60,000 bases of DNA, from positions 12,096,530-12,156,529 of the forward strand of contig NC_087069.1 of NCBI RefSeq assembly GCF_963678635.1, read 5' to 3'. Shown piece by piece: positions 35,084 through 45,546 of this stretch. A model generated the notes under the pieces. The model searched no databases and was not told the origin of the DNA. It saw only the letters and a program-made list of their open reading frames with translations. Within the stretch, counting starts at the first letter, position 1. Each line of letters starts with the position of its first letter. The position numbers and the translations under genes were made by a program. Origin of the DNA: Symsagittifera roscoffensis (lineage: Eukaryota; Xenacoelomorpha; Acoela; Convolutidae).

Positions 35084-36315
35084 CGAACAAGACCTTACTA
35101 GATTAGAATTAACCAAATTTAGATTAGAAATTAGACAAAAACATTTACAAAATGTTATACGACAATAATTTAATTGAAATGTCTCTCCGACTCAATAGAT
35201 CAGAGCCAATATTCCGAACCATAATAGAACTACCCGGAATTGGAAGAAGACCTCGAACCAAAGACGACATACGACAAAGTAGAAACTTGCCGTATAGTTA
35301 TATGATAGTTCGGCAAAAGCCAGAACAAACTTTTATATTTCGAATACTACTTGCAATGAATTTAGATTTCCATTTGCAAACATAAAACCTTGAAGTTAAT
35401 CTTCAAAATCATTTCAGGCGCTAAACAAAATTAATATTATACAATAACGATTGATAAAAAGATCTAAGATCGTTTTCCTAAAACTCTGCAGTAATATACA
35501 AAACATGTTTGAAAAATATTTATTGGAAAATAAAAATAAAAATTAGTAGCATGACAATAAATGGTTAGTAATCATAAATCATCCTGTTGTTCCAGCTTCA
35601 TCACCTAAAACATAACAGCAATCATCAACTCACTAATATCATCAAAACACTAAATCTTTCCTTTACACACATTTAAAAATTTATTAAAACTTAAATTCAC
35701 TTAATTTTAAAACCAGATCATCAAGGCTTATCCTTGGATCTTAAATCATTTTCTACTTAATTAAATTTTAAATTTGATCATCAAGGCTTATCCTTGGATC
35801 AAACAGAACAATTTTGTTCTCCCCCACCCACTTAATTAGTGTCTAACGACCTCAAACGTCGATTCACTATCCAACCCTCTCTAAAAACCCAGGACTAATA
35901 GAAATTTTTACACAAAACTAATCATTCAAATTAGGATAAAAAGTGAAGAACTTCGGTTATTCATCCTTCACTTGACCCCCCCTCTTATCAGACCCAGGAT
36001 AAATCTTAGACTTAGTAAGTTTAAAATAGTATCTAACGAACTACTCGCGTTCTAATTATACCTGAACCTTGTGGATCGATTTACTATTCTCCAACCCTTG
36101 AACACAATCACTACCCCTAAGTAAGATTAAGTAAGTTAACACCTTAGCTTATACTAGTCACGAGAAAGTAAAAATCATTCCTCGGAATCGATATACTTTT
36201 CTCTCCAACCCTGAACAAATAGACCCAGGTTAAGCTAACCAAAAAATCGTAAGAACTAACAGTTTAGGAAAATGGAAATCATTTAACAACCTTTGCATCC
36301 GTCATTCTAAACCTT
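35084..36315 (+). promoter_or_regulatory. leader with repeated hairpin-like motifs
   Basis: 1.2 kb without a convincing gene. A 77-codon ORF at 35152-35385 begins with ATG but is unremarkable and may be a leader uORF. A 25-base motif (GATCATCAAGG, CTTAT, CCTTGGATC) occurs exactly twice, at 35716-35740 and 35776-35800, and can fold on AAGG/CCTT. Imperfect repeats containing CGATTyACT...CCAACCCT and ACCCAGG occupy about 35840-36240. Such leaders often hold packaging or dimerisation signals; that role is inferred. Confidence 0.5.
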
Positions 36316-36783
36316 ATGTCATTTAAAAACCTAGGAAATAAACAAACAATCATTTTACACAATTGTGAAATAGATAACAAAAAATACGACCTTGTAATCA
36401 CACCTCATACACAAACAGTTGGATACATTCGAACAAAACGACAAACACTAAAAAGGAAAATAATAACTAAACAAAGACAAATAACACGAAAAAGATTTTC
36501 AAAAAATCGAAACGCATTTTCAGAATCAGAAACCAACAGTTTAGACGAACTTTACAAACTAAAAGAATCAATAGATAAAAATTACCCACAACACGATCAA
36601 TTATATTTTTCTGACTCAGAAACAACTTCAAATTCATCACAAAGAGGAAAAAGAAGAATAAAAAAACAGTATAAACACAAACCAGTACATTTATACAATT
36701 GGAATCAACCAATTCGACACATTAATAATTACATATTAACAGTCATCGAACGGAAAAATGAGTTCAACACACACCCCAGGTGA
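36316..36783 (+). CDS. ORF0: small basic protein upstream of gag
   Basis: 155 codons from an ATG at 36316. A Lys/Arg-rich stretch at about residues 35-60 (TKRQTLKRKIITKQRQITRK) is followed by an acidic/Ser segment and a second basic patch. No signal peptide or membrane segment. It overlaps the gag ATG by 26 bases in another frame. By position and charge it could be a matrix-like or RNA-binding accessory protein, but no family is recognised. The alternative is a translated leader ORF that limits gag initiation. Confidence 0.6.
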   Translation: MSFKNLGNKQTIILHNCEIDNKKYDLVITPHTQTVGYIRTKRQTLKRKIITKQRQITRKRFSKNRNAFSESETNSLDELYKLKESIDKNYPQHDQLYFSDSETTSNSSQRGKRRIKKQYKHKPVHLYNWNQPIRHINNYILTVIERKNEFNTHPR

Positions 36784-39109
36784 CGAAACTCCAGATGACG
36801 ATGAAATCTTTCCTTTTATAGTAGATGCAGATACTGATAGAGGACAACACATATTTTGTCAAAATTTACTCGTAAATTTATTTGAACCCGGAATCAGTCC
36901 ATGTAAAACAGAGTTCCCCGATGTAAAAATCAAAAGACAAATCATAGATCACTATCTAAAAGATATATGCAACATAACACAACAGTATGGAATCTACTCT
37001 ATAGAATTCACTTCCCCAAACCATAATAATAGAACATATACTATTCAAACAGACGACCTTGATTTAGAATTTTCAAAAGTTTTTTCAGAATATATAAAAA
37101 GCATCCAATACCATAACTCACAAAGAGCAAACTCCATTTTCACCAATGAAGTTTTCGCAATAATATATAGTTATATTTCGATATTAGAAAACGAAATCCC
37201 ATTAACAAATGTCTCACCGACAGAAACATCTAAACATTTAAGAGTACGACATGAAATCACACTACTCTCTAGTTATTTAAACATCATTAAAGAAAATTTC
37301 ACGAAAGACGACGTTTCACAACATACCAAACACGATTTACAAAAAATTTTGGCATGGTTCATAATAGATTATTTCACACACAATATTGATTTAATTGCAC
37401 AAGCAAGAAAAAATTTTAGACCCCAAAACTCGAACGATGATACCGCTATCACAGAACAATCAGATTATGTTTGGGACCCCGAATGGTCTCATCCCGCATT
37501 TATAAGCTTTCCACAATCAATCTCAAGTCAAGCAATAGGTACAATATCTTACATAAGAGATTATGTAAGAGTAATACCATTAACAATAGATGCAACACCA
37601 TTAAACTATAATACATTTTTGCCCGATACACAAAATAATAGTTTAAACTCTACAGTTATACATAATGAAAACCTCAATGGAACTAGGAATCTTACTCAAC
37701 AAGATATCCAGACACCATCACACTTCATAAATGAAGAAATTGTACACACAACAACTACACAACAAAGTATTTCACCAATACGCCCAAATTTAACAACACC
37801 AAGAAATACAAATCCTTCACAAACACAGGTAACCTTACAATCAACCGTTAAACCTTCGGTTGCTCCAAAATATTCACATATGGATTACCAAACATACAGA
37901 CCCATGACAATACCATCAAAAACACGCAAAACATTCACTAGAAACAACTTTGCAGACCATAATTATAATTATACACATCCATCAAAAACAAATTATCAAC
38001 CACAAAGGAATTTTAACCAATATACAAAACCTCGAAACTGGGATAACCCAACGGCCCAATATAATTCCAAAAATTTTCAACCAAATCCTCCACAGGATCG
38101 CAGTGAAAATTACCCATTTTTTCAACAAAATAAAAATAAAAAACAAACATCTTATCAAATGGATTATTTATCGTCAGATGATGATTTCTTACAACCAGAT
38201 ATATTTGCACAAAATACTCAAGAATATCGTAGACAAGGAATACAGAAAACATGTACAAACCATAGAAATTTTTCTCCACAAACAATAGATGCACAACATC
38301 AACAACCAATTCAACAACAAAATCCAATTAATACACAATCTTTTCAACCAATTCAACAACAAAATCCAATGACTGCACACTCGTATCAACCATCACAAAT
38401 GCAAAATGAAATACCACTCCCATATTATCTCCAACAACATGAAATAACAAGAAACCAACTTTCAAATTTTTCTCAAATGCCAAATGCAGCAGAATCATTA
38501 CAAATGACAATGAATCCATACCTTATGGGTGGATCATCAATAACATCAAACAAACCTTTAATGGTTTTCACAGGAACAGACCCTGAATACTCTGTAGAAG
38601 ATTATTTAAATGCAGTAACAGCAAACCTGATTTTAAATATTGGACCTGAACCAATTAATACGCCACTACATCAAAACTGGATACATCGACGCACAGCGTT
38701 AATACAAACAACCTTAGATGGCGCAGCCCAAAAATGGTTTTCAGTACTACCTCTAGAAATAAAATCAAACTGGAAAAGGTTTACACAGGAATTTTCAAAA
38801 ATGTTTGACTCCGAAAGAAACAAACAACAACAAAGAGTTTTATGTAATGAAATTCGCAGATTACCAAACGAAACCATCAAGCAATTAGCAGTACGAATCG
38901 AAACACTAGTTCGAAAAGCATATTCACTAAATACACACGACTATAAAAACACAAAGATGACAGAAATCTTAATGATGACCTTAACACCACAATTAAGGAA
39001 AATAGCAATAAAAAAGAGAGCATCCCATCCTTCTCTTAGACAAATTAGAACAAGCAGAAATCACGATGAAACTAGAAGAAACGGAAAATCTGAAATTACA
39101 ATACGTTAA
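36758..39109 (+). CDS. gag: Gag polyprotein
   Basis: 783 codons. Residues 1-280 form a mixed, probably folded N-terminal region. Residues 290-595 are low complexity, rich in Gln, Asn, Pro and Thr, with QQQNP-type repeats. Residues 600-765 are a Ty3/gypsy-type capsid domain starting MVFTGTDPEYSVEDYLNAV and including the AAQKWFSVLPL helix. The ORF ends in an Arg/Asn-rich tail after the +1 overlap point. No zinc knuckle is present in this frame; it lies at the start of the pol ORF. Gag ending at 39109 would therefore lack nucleocapsid. The ATG has AAA at -3 to -1. The Gag N-terminus is large for the family. Confidence 0.9.
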   Translation: MSSTHTPGDETPDDDEIFPFIVDADTDRGQHIFCQNLLVNLFEPGISPCKTEFPDVKIKRQIIDHYLKDICNITQQYGIYSIEFTSPNHNNRTYTIQTDDLDLEFSKVFSEYIKSIQYHNSQRANSIFTNEVFAIIYSYISILENEIPLTNVSPTETSKHLRVRHEITLLSSYLNIIKENFTKDDVSQHTKHDLQKILAWFIIDYFTHNIDLIAQARKNFRPQNSNDDTAITEQSDYVWDPEWSHPAFISFPQSISSQAIGTISYIRDYVRVIPLTIDATPLNYNTFLPDTQNNSLNSTVIHNENLNGTRNLTQQDIQTPSHFINEEIVHTTTTQQSISPIRPNLTTPRNTNPSQTQVTLQSTVKPSVAPKYSHMDYQTYRPMTIPSKTRKTFTRNNFADHNYNYTHPSKTNYQPQRNFNQYTKPRNWDNPTAQYNSKNFQPNPPQDRSENYPFFQQNKNKKQTSYQMDYLSSDDDFLQPDIFAQNTQEYRRQGIQKTCTNHRNFSPQTIDAQHQQPIQQQNPINTQSFQPIQQQNPMTAHSYQPSQMQNEIPLPYYLQQHEITRNQLSNFSQMPNAAESLQMTMNPYLMGGSSITSNKPLMVFTGTDPEYSVEDYLNAVTANLILNIGPEPINTPLHQNWIHRRTALIQTTLDGAAQKWFSVLPLEIKSNWKRFTQEFSKMFDSERNKQQQRVLCNEIRRLPNETIKQLAVRIETLVRKAYSLNTHDYKNTKMTEILMMTLTPQLRKIAIKKRASHPSLRQIRTSRNHDETRRNGKSEITIR
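39035..39041 (+). promoter_or_regulatory. candidate +1 ribosomal frameshift heptamer CTT AGA C
   Basis: In the gag frame the codons CTT (39035) and AGA (39038) are followed by C. A slip from CTT to TTA enters the pol frame, which is open from 39012. The arrangement is that of the yeast Ty1 signal CUU-AGG-C, with AGA in place of AGG. The gag frame stops 69 bases downstream. Not proven: reinitiation at the ATG at 39066, or a one-base mutation in this copy, would also fit. Confidence 0.5.
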
Positions 39110-42100
39110 CAAAATTGAAACGACTTCCACTAATATTAATAATATACAGGAATCAGAAACAGACCTCGTTGAAAAAATCACTGAAATACTCAATATTTAC
39201 GAAAAGAACCCGAACTTTAAAGGCAAACCATCTTTCAAAAAATGGTGTAATTATTGCCGACGATACGGACATAGTATTTCCGAATGTAGACAAAAACAGC
39301 AAGATAGTCAAAATAAACCTCAAAAATACAAAGAACCAAATAAATCATTCTATCAATACATGAAAAAAGATCAAAATCTACCAAACAAAAATGTATACAG
39401 CAACAATAGTTCAGGAAAGCCACTTCCGAACAATACAAGTTATACAAGAAGTCAATCCCCATATAACTCAAGTTATAGAGGAAGATCACCAGAACGAAGA
39501 AACACGTATAATTCATCACAAAATCACTACAATAGACCAAATAGTCGAAATAACTACTCCAGATCAAATTCAAATACACAACGATTTGTTTCTAGATCTA
39601 ATTCCCAATCAAGAAATAATTACCATCCAAACAATCAATCACGAAATTCATCATACAATAGAAATAGAAACTACTCCTATAATCGAAATAGAAGTTATTC
39701 AAACAACCGAAACCAGAATTATCCGAACAATCGATCAAGGAATAACTCATATAATAGATCGAACTATAACAGACCAAACAATAATTACCAAAACAGATCG
39801 CGAAATAATTCACAAAATCGACACCCAAGTTATAATAATCGTTATAGAAATTATTCCCAATCACCACACCGGAATAATAATCACTATAATAACTCTAATA
39901 ATCGCCACAGAAGTAGCACACCTAAACATCAAAGACAAATCAATCAAGTACAATCTAACCCAGAAACAACATCAGACCCCCCAGGTATTGATGACACAGT
40001 AACTAATACGTTACAACTCAATCAAATAAATTGTACATCATCAGATTCAGAAAGTGATACTGAAAACACTCTTTCTATCAATATGATAAAAGTCGAAAAT
40101 GACTATGAATCTGTCATATATGAACAACCCTTTCCATCACATATATATGAAAATCAATCAGAATTTCTTCAAAATTATTACACTACACCCATAAATTCCA
40201 CACCAACGACGCAAGAAACAAACGAGATTAACACTACAAATCAAACCAATAAAAATACCAAAACAAAATGCTTGAATACAAACCACATTTATCAAAATAT
40301 ACAAAAAGAACAACCCAAAGAAAAAATTTGGACAATACCATTTCTCTTAGAAAGCCCAAGAAATAAAGAATTTCAACCACCAGACCTTGAAATAGATTTT
40401 TTAATTGATTCAGGAGCAGAATCAAACATAATAAACATTCCCACATGGAATGAAATAAAAACTTTACATCCAAAGCTAACACCTCTTGAAACCTCCAGTA
40501 AACTAGCAACAGCACAAGGATCAACATTGATAAACTACGGAAAAATCCAATTATTTCTCCTCCCTACCAGAACAATGGAGCAAAGCAAAATTTTAAATAA
40601 GCCATTTAAACAAATATTTCATATCACTGATATTAAATATAATATCATTGGAATACCATTTATTTCGAAGTATATACCAACAAGTAACATCCTAAACAGT
40701 AAAATATTAATCAAAGATAAATATACAAAAACAAAAGAAACATCCTTAACATTTTTTCAAAGATTAAATAAACAACCACCATTCTTTTCAAAATTTTATC
40801 CGATATTTAACCAACAAAGAAAACACCTGAAACCACTATCAGGAAACATCTATAATTTTTCAATCAAACAAGTTCACCAATATGATAAAGAACAAAACAA
40901 ACAAAAATTTTATATGTCAGATTTTGAATTCAAACCTATTCATAAATTTTTCAAAATCACAATCTCTTCAATAAAATATTTGAAAAATTCGAATTCAGAT
41001 ATTATTTCCTTACATGTTTATAACAACACACCTTACCAAGTAACATTACCTTTAGGACTTTTAGGATATTGTGAAACCAACGCTACAATATCACCAATAC
41101 ACGAAAAAGCCTATCGCGTAAATAATATACTCCAATTACTAGATATTTGCCAATCTACAATTCTTAATGAAGAATTATCTATAAATAATATAATAAGTAA
41201 CGAAAACAGAAATACGGATTATTTCACAAAAACTCCATATTTCAAACCTACATTCAACATAAGTAACTACACAGAGGACCAACAAAAATTTTTAACAATG
41301 TTTAATTTCCAACATTCACAAATAACACAAGACGAATTCGAAAAATTAGCCAAACAGCTAATTAAATATTCATCAGTCTATGCAACATCAAAATTCGATG
41401 TTGGAAAAATCAGTTCATCACTACATCTCCCATTAAAACCAGACGCAGTTTTCAAAAAACAGAGAGCAAGTAAAGTACCAATTCACTTACATGATAAAGT
41501 AAACAGATTACTCGATATTTTAGAACAATACAACATTATATCACCAGTTAATAAAGAAGAACAACCAAAAGGCAACACATTTATCAACCCCGTTATCATT
41601 CTAGCTAAAGGAGAATCATTAAAAATCGTTCTCGACGCTAGATACCTTAATTCACTCATAGATGAATCAAAATGCAATTGGCCCATCGAACCAATACAAG
41701 TTATTTTAACAAAAATAAACGGCAAATACTTCACAACCGCCGATATGAATAGTGCATACAATCAAATGCCACTAGATGAACAATCACGACGTTTAACACA
41801 ATTTGTTATCGGAAACCAACAATATGAATTCAACCGCTTATTCTATGGAATATCCATAGGACCAGCAGCATTTTCAGCTTTTATGAGCAAAATTTTTAGA
41901 CCACTAATACTCAAGAAAAACGCAATCACCTATCTAGACGATGTTTTTATGCAATCACAAACAAAAGACGAAATGTTCAAAGTTTTAGAACAATATCACC
42001 AAATACTTCAGAACGAAAATCTGAAGGCCGCCCCTGATAAATCACACTTCTTTTTGACAAGAGTTAAATTCTTAGGACATAATATAGAAAGAAAAACAAT

Positions 42101-44945
42101 CACTCCATTGAAATCACGCATTGATGCTATTCAAAAACTTCAACCACCAACAAATAAAAAGAAAATCCAAGAATTCCTTGGAATGTTAAACTTTTTAAGT
42201 AAATATGTTTATAAAATGCAATTATATCTACGACCATTTTACAACATCCTTAGACAACAAAATAATTTTGAATGGAATACAGAACATCAAGCACGATTCG
42301 AAGAAATAAAGAAACTTTTAACTGAACAAATTTCAAACACAATACCAGACCCTGATCAACCATTTTATGCAATGTGCGATGCTTCAAACTTTGGCATCGG
42401 CGCAGCACTATTACAATCACATAATGGTACAAATAAAATGAACCTCATATCAGCAAATTCCCGATTATTCACTCAAGCAGAGCTACGACTCTCAACTCTA
42501 ATGAGAGAATGTACAGCCATAATATATACACTGACAGAATATGAATTTCTGATACTTGGATCAAAACATCCAACAGTTCTATTCACAGACCATAAACCAA
42601 TCATCTTTCTCTTTACACAAAAATCTAACCCAAACCACCGAGTTTACAGATTTCAACTAATTCTAATGAAATTTCCAAACTTACATATAGTTTGGACTGC
42701 AGGAAAAAATCTTGCATTACCAGACACCTTAAGTCGAAATACACCACCTGAATTACTTACACGAAAAACAACAGTTGAAATACCTAAAAACATAAAATTC
42801 TACCTCGCAGAAAACGAAACATCACCTCGATTAGAATGCAAATATCCAGTTAAAACTGATATTGAACAATCACAAATAAATAATTTACAACATTTCCCAC
42901 TTTACTTAGATTGTCAAAATAATCATTATGAAGTTGATTTACTTGGAACATCAACTTTCAAACCAATCCCATATTCTCAATGGATAAAAAATAACACCCA
43001 ACAAAAACGAACAAAACAACACCTACCTAAGAAAGACCATTTTCCACTAATTGAAAAAGAAGATTTAACTGATAAAATAAATTTATCAGGACCACAAACA
43101 AATGATTCAAAATACACAATAAATCAAGTTTTTGACCTTCACGACCCACTTGATACAATACCTTTATCTAAATTCGAAATTGAAAACATTTTTCTCCCTC
43201 CAACAGAAACAATTACAATTTCAACACTAAAACAATACCAGAATCTTGACCCAATAATTCGACAACTAAAATCATGGCACAAATATAAAACTAAACCTAA
43301 CAAAGCAGATTCAACCATTCTAGGCAACAAGACACTACTCCGATATTTTCGCAAATTTAATTACACAACAATCAATGAAACTACAGACCTTTTAGAATAC
43401 AATTTAAACGAATCCACAGTCCCCTGTCTCCCTATAAGTATGATTCTTATAGCTTTTAATATTTCACATACACAAAATATTAAAGGACACTCTGGATCAG
43501 AAAAAACATATTCAAATTTTATACAAAATTTCTACTTCCCAAATGCACCAATTTGGATAAAAGTACTATGCAATGATTGTATAGTATGTCAACTAAATAA
43601 ACCTTACCCAAATCAAAAACAAATAGCACAAAAACAAGATTTTAAAGGACAAAGTTTATACTTTAATCACCGTATCTCATTTGATACTAAAGGACCAATT
43701 TCACCCTCATCAGAAGGAAACTCCTACATTATGGTAATTGTTGACGCATTTACACATTATGTAGCACTTAACCCAGTACCACATTGTAACGCTTATTACG
43801 CTTACACAACACTCTATGAACACTGGATAGCAAAATTCGGACTACCAGAAATTTTAGTCACAGACAATGGTACAGAATTCATAAATAATGAAATAATAAC
43901 ACTATGTCATTTATACAACATTAAACACAAACCACGTACATCTCATGCACCTTGGACAAACGGCTTAGTCGAAGGTATGAACCGTTCACTACAAGAATAT
44001 CTTAGATGTATCATCAACGGAAATGATACAAAAAATACCGAATGGTCAGCAGATGTAAAATTATTTCCCTTAGCATATAATTCACAAATTACGACAACTT
44101 TAGGAATGTCACCATATGAAATGGTTTTCAACCAAAAGCCACGCAAACCAATAATGTTTACAGCAAATTCTCATAAAAACGCACAAGGTTATTGTCAACC
44201 AAATAAAGACTCAATTTGTTATAACCTCCCATTACATACGCACGATGAAGATCATTTTCATCACCCACAAATTCTTAAACTAGCCTCCGGTACACACACC
44301 GAATGGATTTTAAATAGAGATAAGAAACACAATGAAATTTACCAAAAAATAACGAAAAAGTTATTACAAAGACAAAACATAAATGAACAAATCAATTCAC
44401 GTTTTACACCAGCTTCCGATTTAAAAATTGGAACATTTGTTTTAATACCTAATTTTAATACTCAAAAAGGAATTTCTAAAAAATTACAACCCCTCCGAAA
44501 AGGACCCTACCAAATAATTGCAAAACCCACTGATGTCACATATAAAATTACCGACTCCAATAAAAAAGAAATCGTTCAGCACCGAAACAACCTATTACCT
44601 TACTACCCAAAAGAATACGCACTCCGCGAACTAACCCAATTATATTCCTTCACAGGATTAAAAATAGTTCAAAATGAACCACATCTGAAAAACACAGAAC
44701 AAAATGATAACCCCACCGAAAATCAAAACACAAAACCAATCGCCACCAAAAACAATACACAAAACCATAAAGAATCCCCAAAACAAAGAAAAAATAGAAA
44801 AATGACAGAACAAATAATACCCCAAGAAGAAATAGACAAATCTGAACATAGAAAAACAACAAGACTCCGAAATCAACCACGTAAAAACTACAAAATGTTC
44901 ATCCCCCAATCTAAAATATTAAAGAAAGTAGAATTTAAAAAGTAA
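39066..44945 (+). CDS. pol: Pol polyprotein: NC, PR, RT, RNase H, IN
   Basis: 1959 codons from the first ATG; the frame is open from 39012. Domains in order: a CCHC zinc knuckle at residues 61-74 (CX2CX4HX4C); an Asn/Arg/Ser/Tyr-rich tract at about 95-300; aspartic protease with DSGAES at 448; reverse transcriptase with YLDD at 956-959; RNase H with CDASNFGIG (Asp 1105) and FTDHKPI; integrase HHCC (His 1468, His 1475, Cys 1502, Cys 1505) and the DD35E triad (Asp 1540, Asp 1600, Glu 1636); and a basic C-terminal tail. The PR-RT-RH-IN order defines Ty3/gypsy. All catalytic motifs are present and no stop interrupts them. Nucleocapsid being in this frame, after the gag/pol overlap, is unusual. 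Expression probably needs +1 frameshifting. Confidence 0.95.
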   Translation: MKLEETENLKLQYVNKIETTSTNINNIQESETDLVEKITEILNIYEKNPNFKGKPSFKKWCNYCRRYGHSISECRQKQQDSQNKPQKYKEPNKSFYQYMKKDQNLPNKNVYSNNSSGKPLPNNTSYTRSQSPYNSSYRGRSPERRNTYNSSQNHYNRPNSRNNYSRSNSNTQRFVSRSNSQSRNNYHPNNQSRNSSYNRNRNYSYNRNRSYSNNRNQNYPNNRSRNNSYNRSNYNRPNNNYQNRSRNNSQNRHPSYNNRYRNYSQSPHRNNNHYNNSNNRHRSSTPKHQRQINQVQSNPETTSDPPGIDDTVTNTLQLNQINCTSSDSESDTENTLSINMIKVENDYESVIYEQPFPSHIYENQSEFLQNYYTTPINSTPTTQETNEINTTNQTNKNTKTKCLNTNHIYQNIQKEQPKEKIWTIPFLLESPRNKEFQPPDLEIDFLIDSGAESNIINIPTWNEIKTLHPKLTPLETSSKLATAQGSTLINYGKIQLFLLPTRTMEQSKILNKPFKQIFHITDIKYNIIGIPFISKYIPTSNILNSKILIKDKYTKTKETSLTFFQRLNKQPPFFSKFYPIFNQQRKHLKPLSGNIYNFSIKQVHQYDKEQNKQKFYMSDFEFKPIHKFFKITISSIKYLKNSNSDIISLHVYNNTPYQVTLPLGLLGYCETNATISPIHEKAYRVNNILQLLDICQSTILNEELSINNIISNENRNTDYFTKTPYFKPTFNISNYTEDQQKFLTMFNFQHSQITQDEFEKLAKQLIKYSSVYATSKFDVGKISSSLHLPLKPDAVFKKQRASKVPIHLHDKVNRLLDILEQYNIISPVNKEEQPKGNTFINPVIILAKGESLKIVLDARYLNSLIDESKCNWPIEPIQVILTKINGKYFTTADMNSAYNQMPLDEQSRRLTQFVIGNQQYEFNRLFYGISIGPAAFSAFMSKIFRPLILKKNAITYLDDVFMQSQTKDEMFKVLEQYHQILQNENLKAAPDKSHFFLTRVKFLGHNIERKTITPLKSRIDAIQKLQPPTNKKKIQEFLGMLNFLSKYVYKMQLYLRPFYNILRQQNNFEWNTEHQARFEEIKKLLTEQISNTIPDPDQPFYAMCDASNFGIGAALLQSHNGTNKMNLISANSRLFTQAELRLSTLMRECTAIIYTLTEYEFLILGSKHPTVLFTDHKPIIFLFTQKSNPNHRVYRFQLILMKFPNLHIVWTAGKNLALPDTLSRNTPPELLTRKTTVEIPKNIKFYLAENETSPRLECKYPVKTDIEQSQINNLQHFPLYLDCQNNHYEVDLLGTSTFKPIPYSQWIKNNTQQKRTKQHLPKKDHFPLIEKEDLTDKINLSGPQTNDSKYTINQVFDLHDPLDTIPLSKFEIENIFLPPTETITISTLKQYQNLDPIIRQLKSWHKYKTKPNKADSTILGNKTLLRYFRKFNYTTINETTDLLEYNLNESTVPCLPISMILIAFNISHTQNIKGHSGSEKTYSNFIQNFYFPNAPIWIKVLCNDCIVCQLNKPYPNQKQIAQKQDFKGQSLYFNHRISFDTKGPISPSSEGNSYIMVIVDAFTHYVALNPVPHCNAYYAYTTLYEHWIAKFGLPEILVTDNGTEFINNEIITLCHLYNIKHKPRTSHAPWTNGLVEGMNRSLQEYLRCIINGNDTKNTEWSADVKLFPLAYNSQITTTLGMSPYEMVFNQKPRKPIMFTANSHKNAQGYCQPNKDSICYNLPLHTHDEDHFHHPQILKLASGTHTEWILNRDKKHNEIYQKITKKLLQRQNINEQINSRFTPASDLKIGTFVLIPNFNTQKGISKKLQPLRKGPYQIIAKPTDVTYKITDSNKKEIVQHRNNLLPYYPKEYALRELTQLYSFTGLKIVQNEPHLKNTEQNDNPTENQNTKPIATKNNTQNHKESPKQRKNRKMTEQIIPQEEIDKSEHRKTTRLRNQPRKNYKMFIPQSKILKKVEFKK

Positions 44946-45417
44946 TTTTAAAATTTTATACTTTACAATCTTGAAACCTCCGTAACATTTTTCATTTCAA
45001 TTTTTCAAAATAACATGCTCACAAGTACGCAATAATTCTAGTTCAAAATAGACCAATAGGATTCACCCAATCCGCCACTTTCTCTAACTCAAACTAAGAT
45101 CAATTAGACGAATAATCTAGAACTCCAGGCACATCTCTAACTATAACTTTACAACCTCCAGGTCAAAAATAAGCAAACCACTCCAACTTGACAGTTAAAA
45201 TAAATATCACCATAATACCGTACCCCTCCCTTATCTAATAACCCAAAGATCAACAATATTTCCCCAACTCAGACCACGAATACCCCCAAAACAAATTTGA
45301 TAACTTAGCCTAAAGTAACAAAATGAAGATTTTAATTAGCCTAAAGTATAAAAATCTCACCATACCCCGGATCATTTGACAAACAAAAATAAAGAAAAAG
45401 ACGACCTCCCAGTCACC
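44946..45417 (+). other. spacer between pol and the small ORFs
   Basis: 472 bases with no ORF. It contains TTAGCCTAAAGTA twice (about 45306 and 45338) and C-rich tracts such as TACCCCTCCC. As the only long gap between genes inside the element, it is a natural place for a splice acceptor of a subgenomic RNA or an internal entry site. Neither is demonstrated. Confidence 0.45.
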
Positions 45418-45546
45418 ATGAAAATTGCCCCCAACAATTTTTTTACAAAACTCAACCCACTTGTCAAAAAACTAATAAATAATTCGACCACACTAGAAAA
45501 TCGCCTCAAACAGCAAAAAATATTCGACCAAGAAATCATTTCTTAA
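45418..45546 (+). CDS. small ORF a, 42 aa
   Basis: The ATG at 45418 is in a strong initiation context (GTCACCATGA). The 42-residue product is polar and basic (starts MKIAPNNFFTKLNPLVKKLI), with a helix-like C-terminal end. The TAA at 45544 is followed directly by the ATG of the next ORF (TAAATG). It is below usual ORF cut-offs; I include it because of the start context and stop-start contact. Confidence 0.5.
   Translation: MKIAPNNFFTKLNPLVKKLINNSTTLENRLKQQKIFDQEIIS

Noticed and set aside
35152-35385. 77-aa ORF in the retroelement leader as a gene
   Set aside because: No motif, no coupling to the next ORF, and its length is expected by chance in this composition; kept only as a possible uORF.
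39598-39867. Antisense ORFs within pol and env rich in Tyr, Phe, Cys and Val
   Set aside because: They are shadows of the A-rich, G-poor coding strand and have no independent support.
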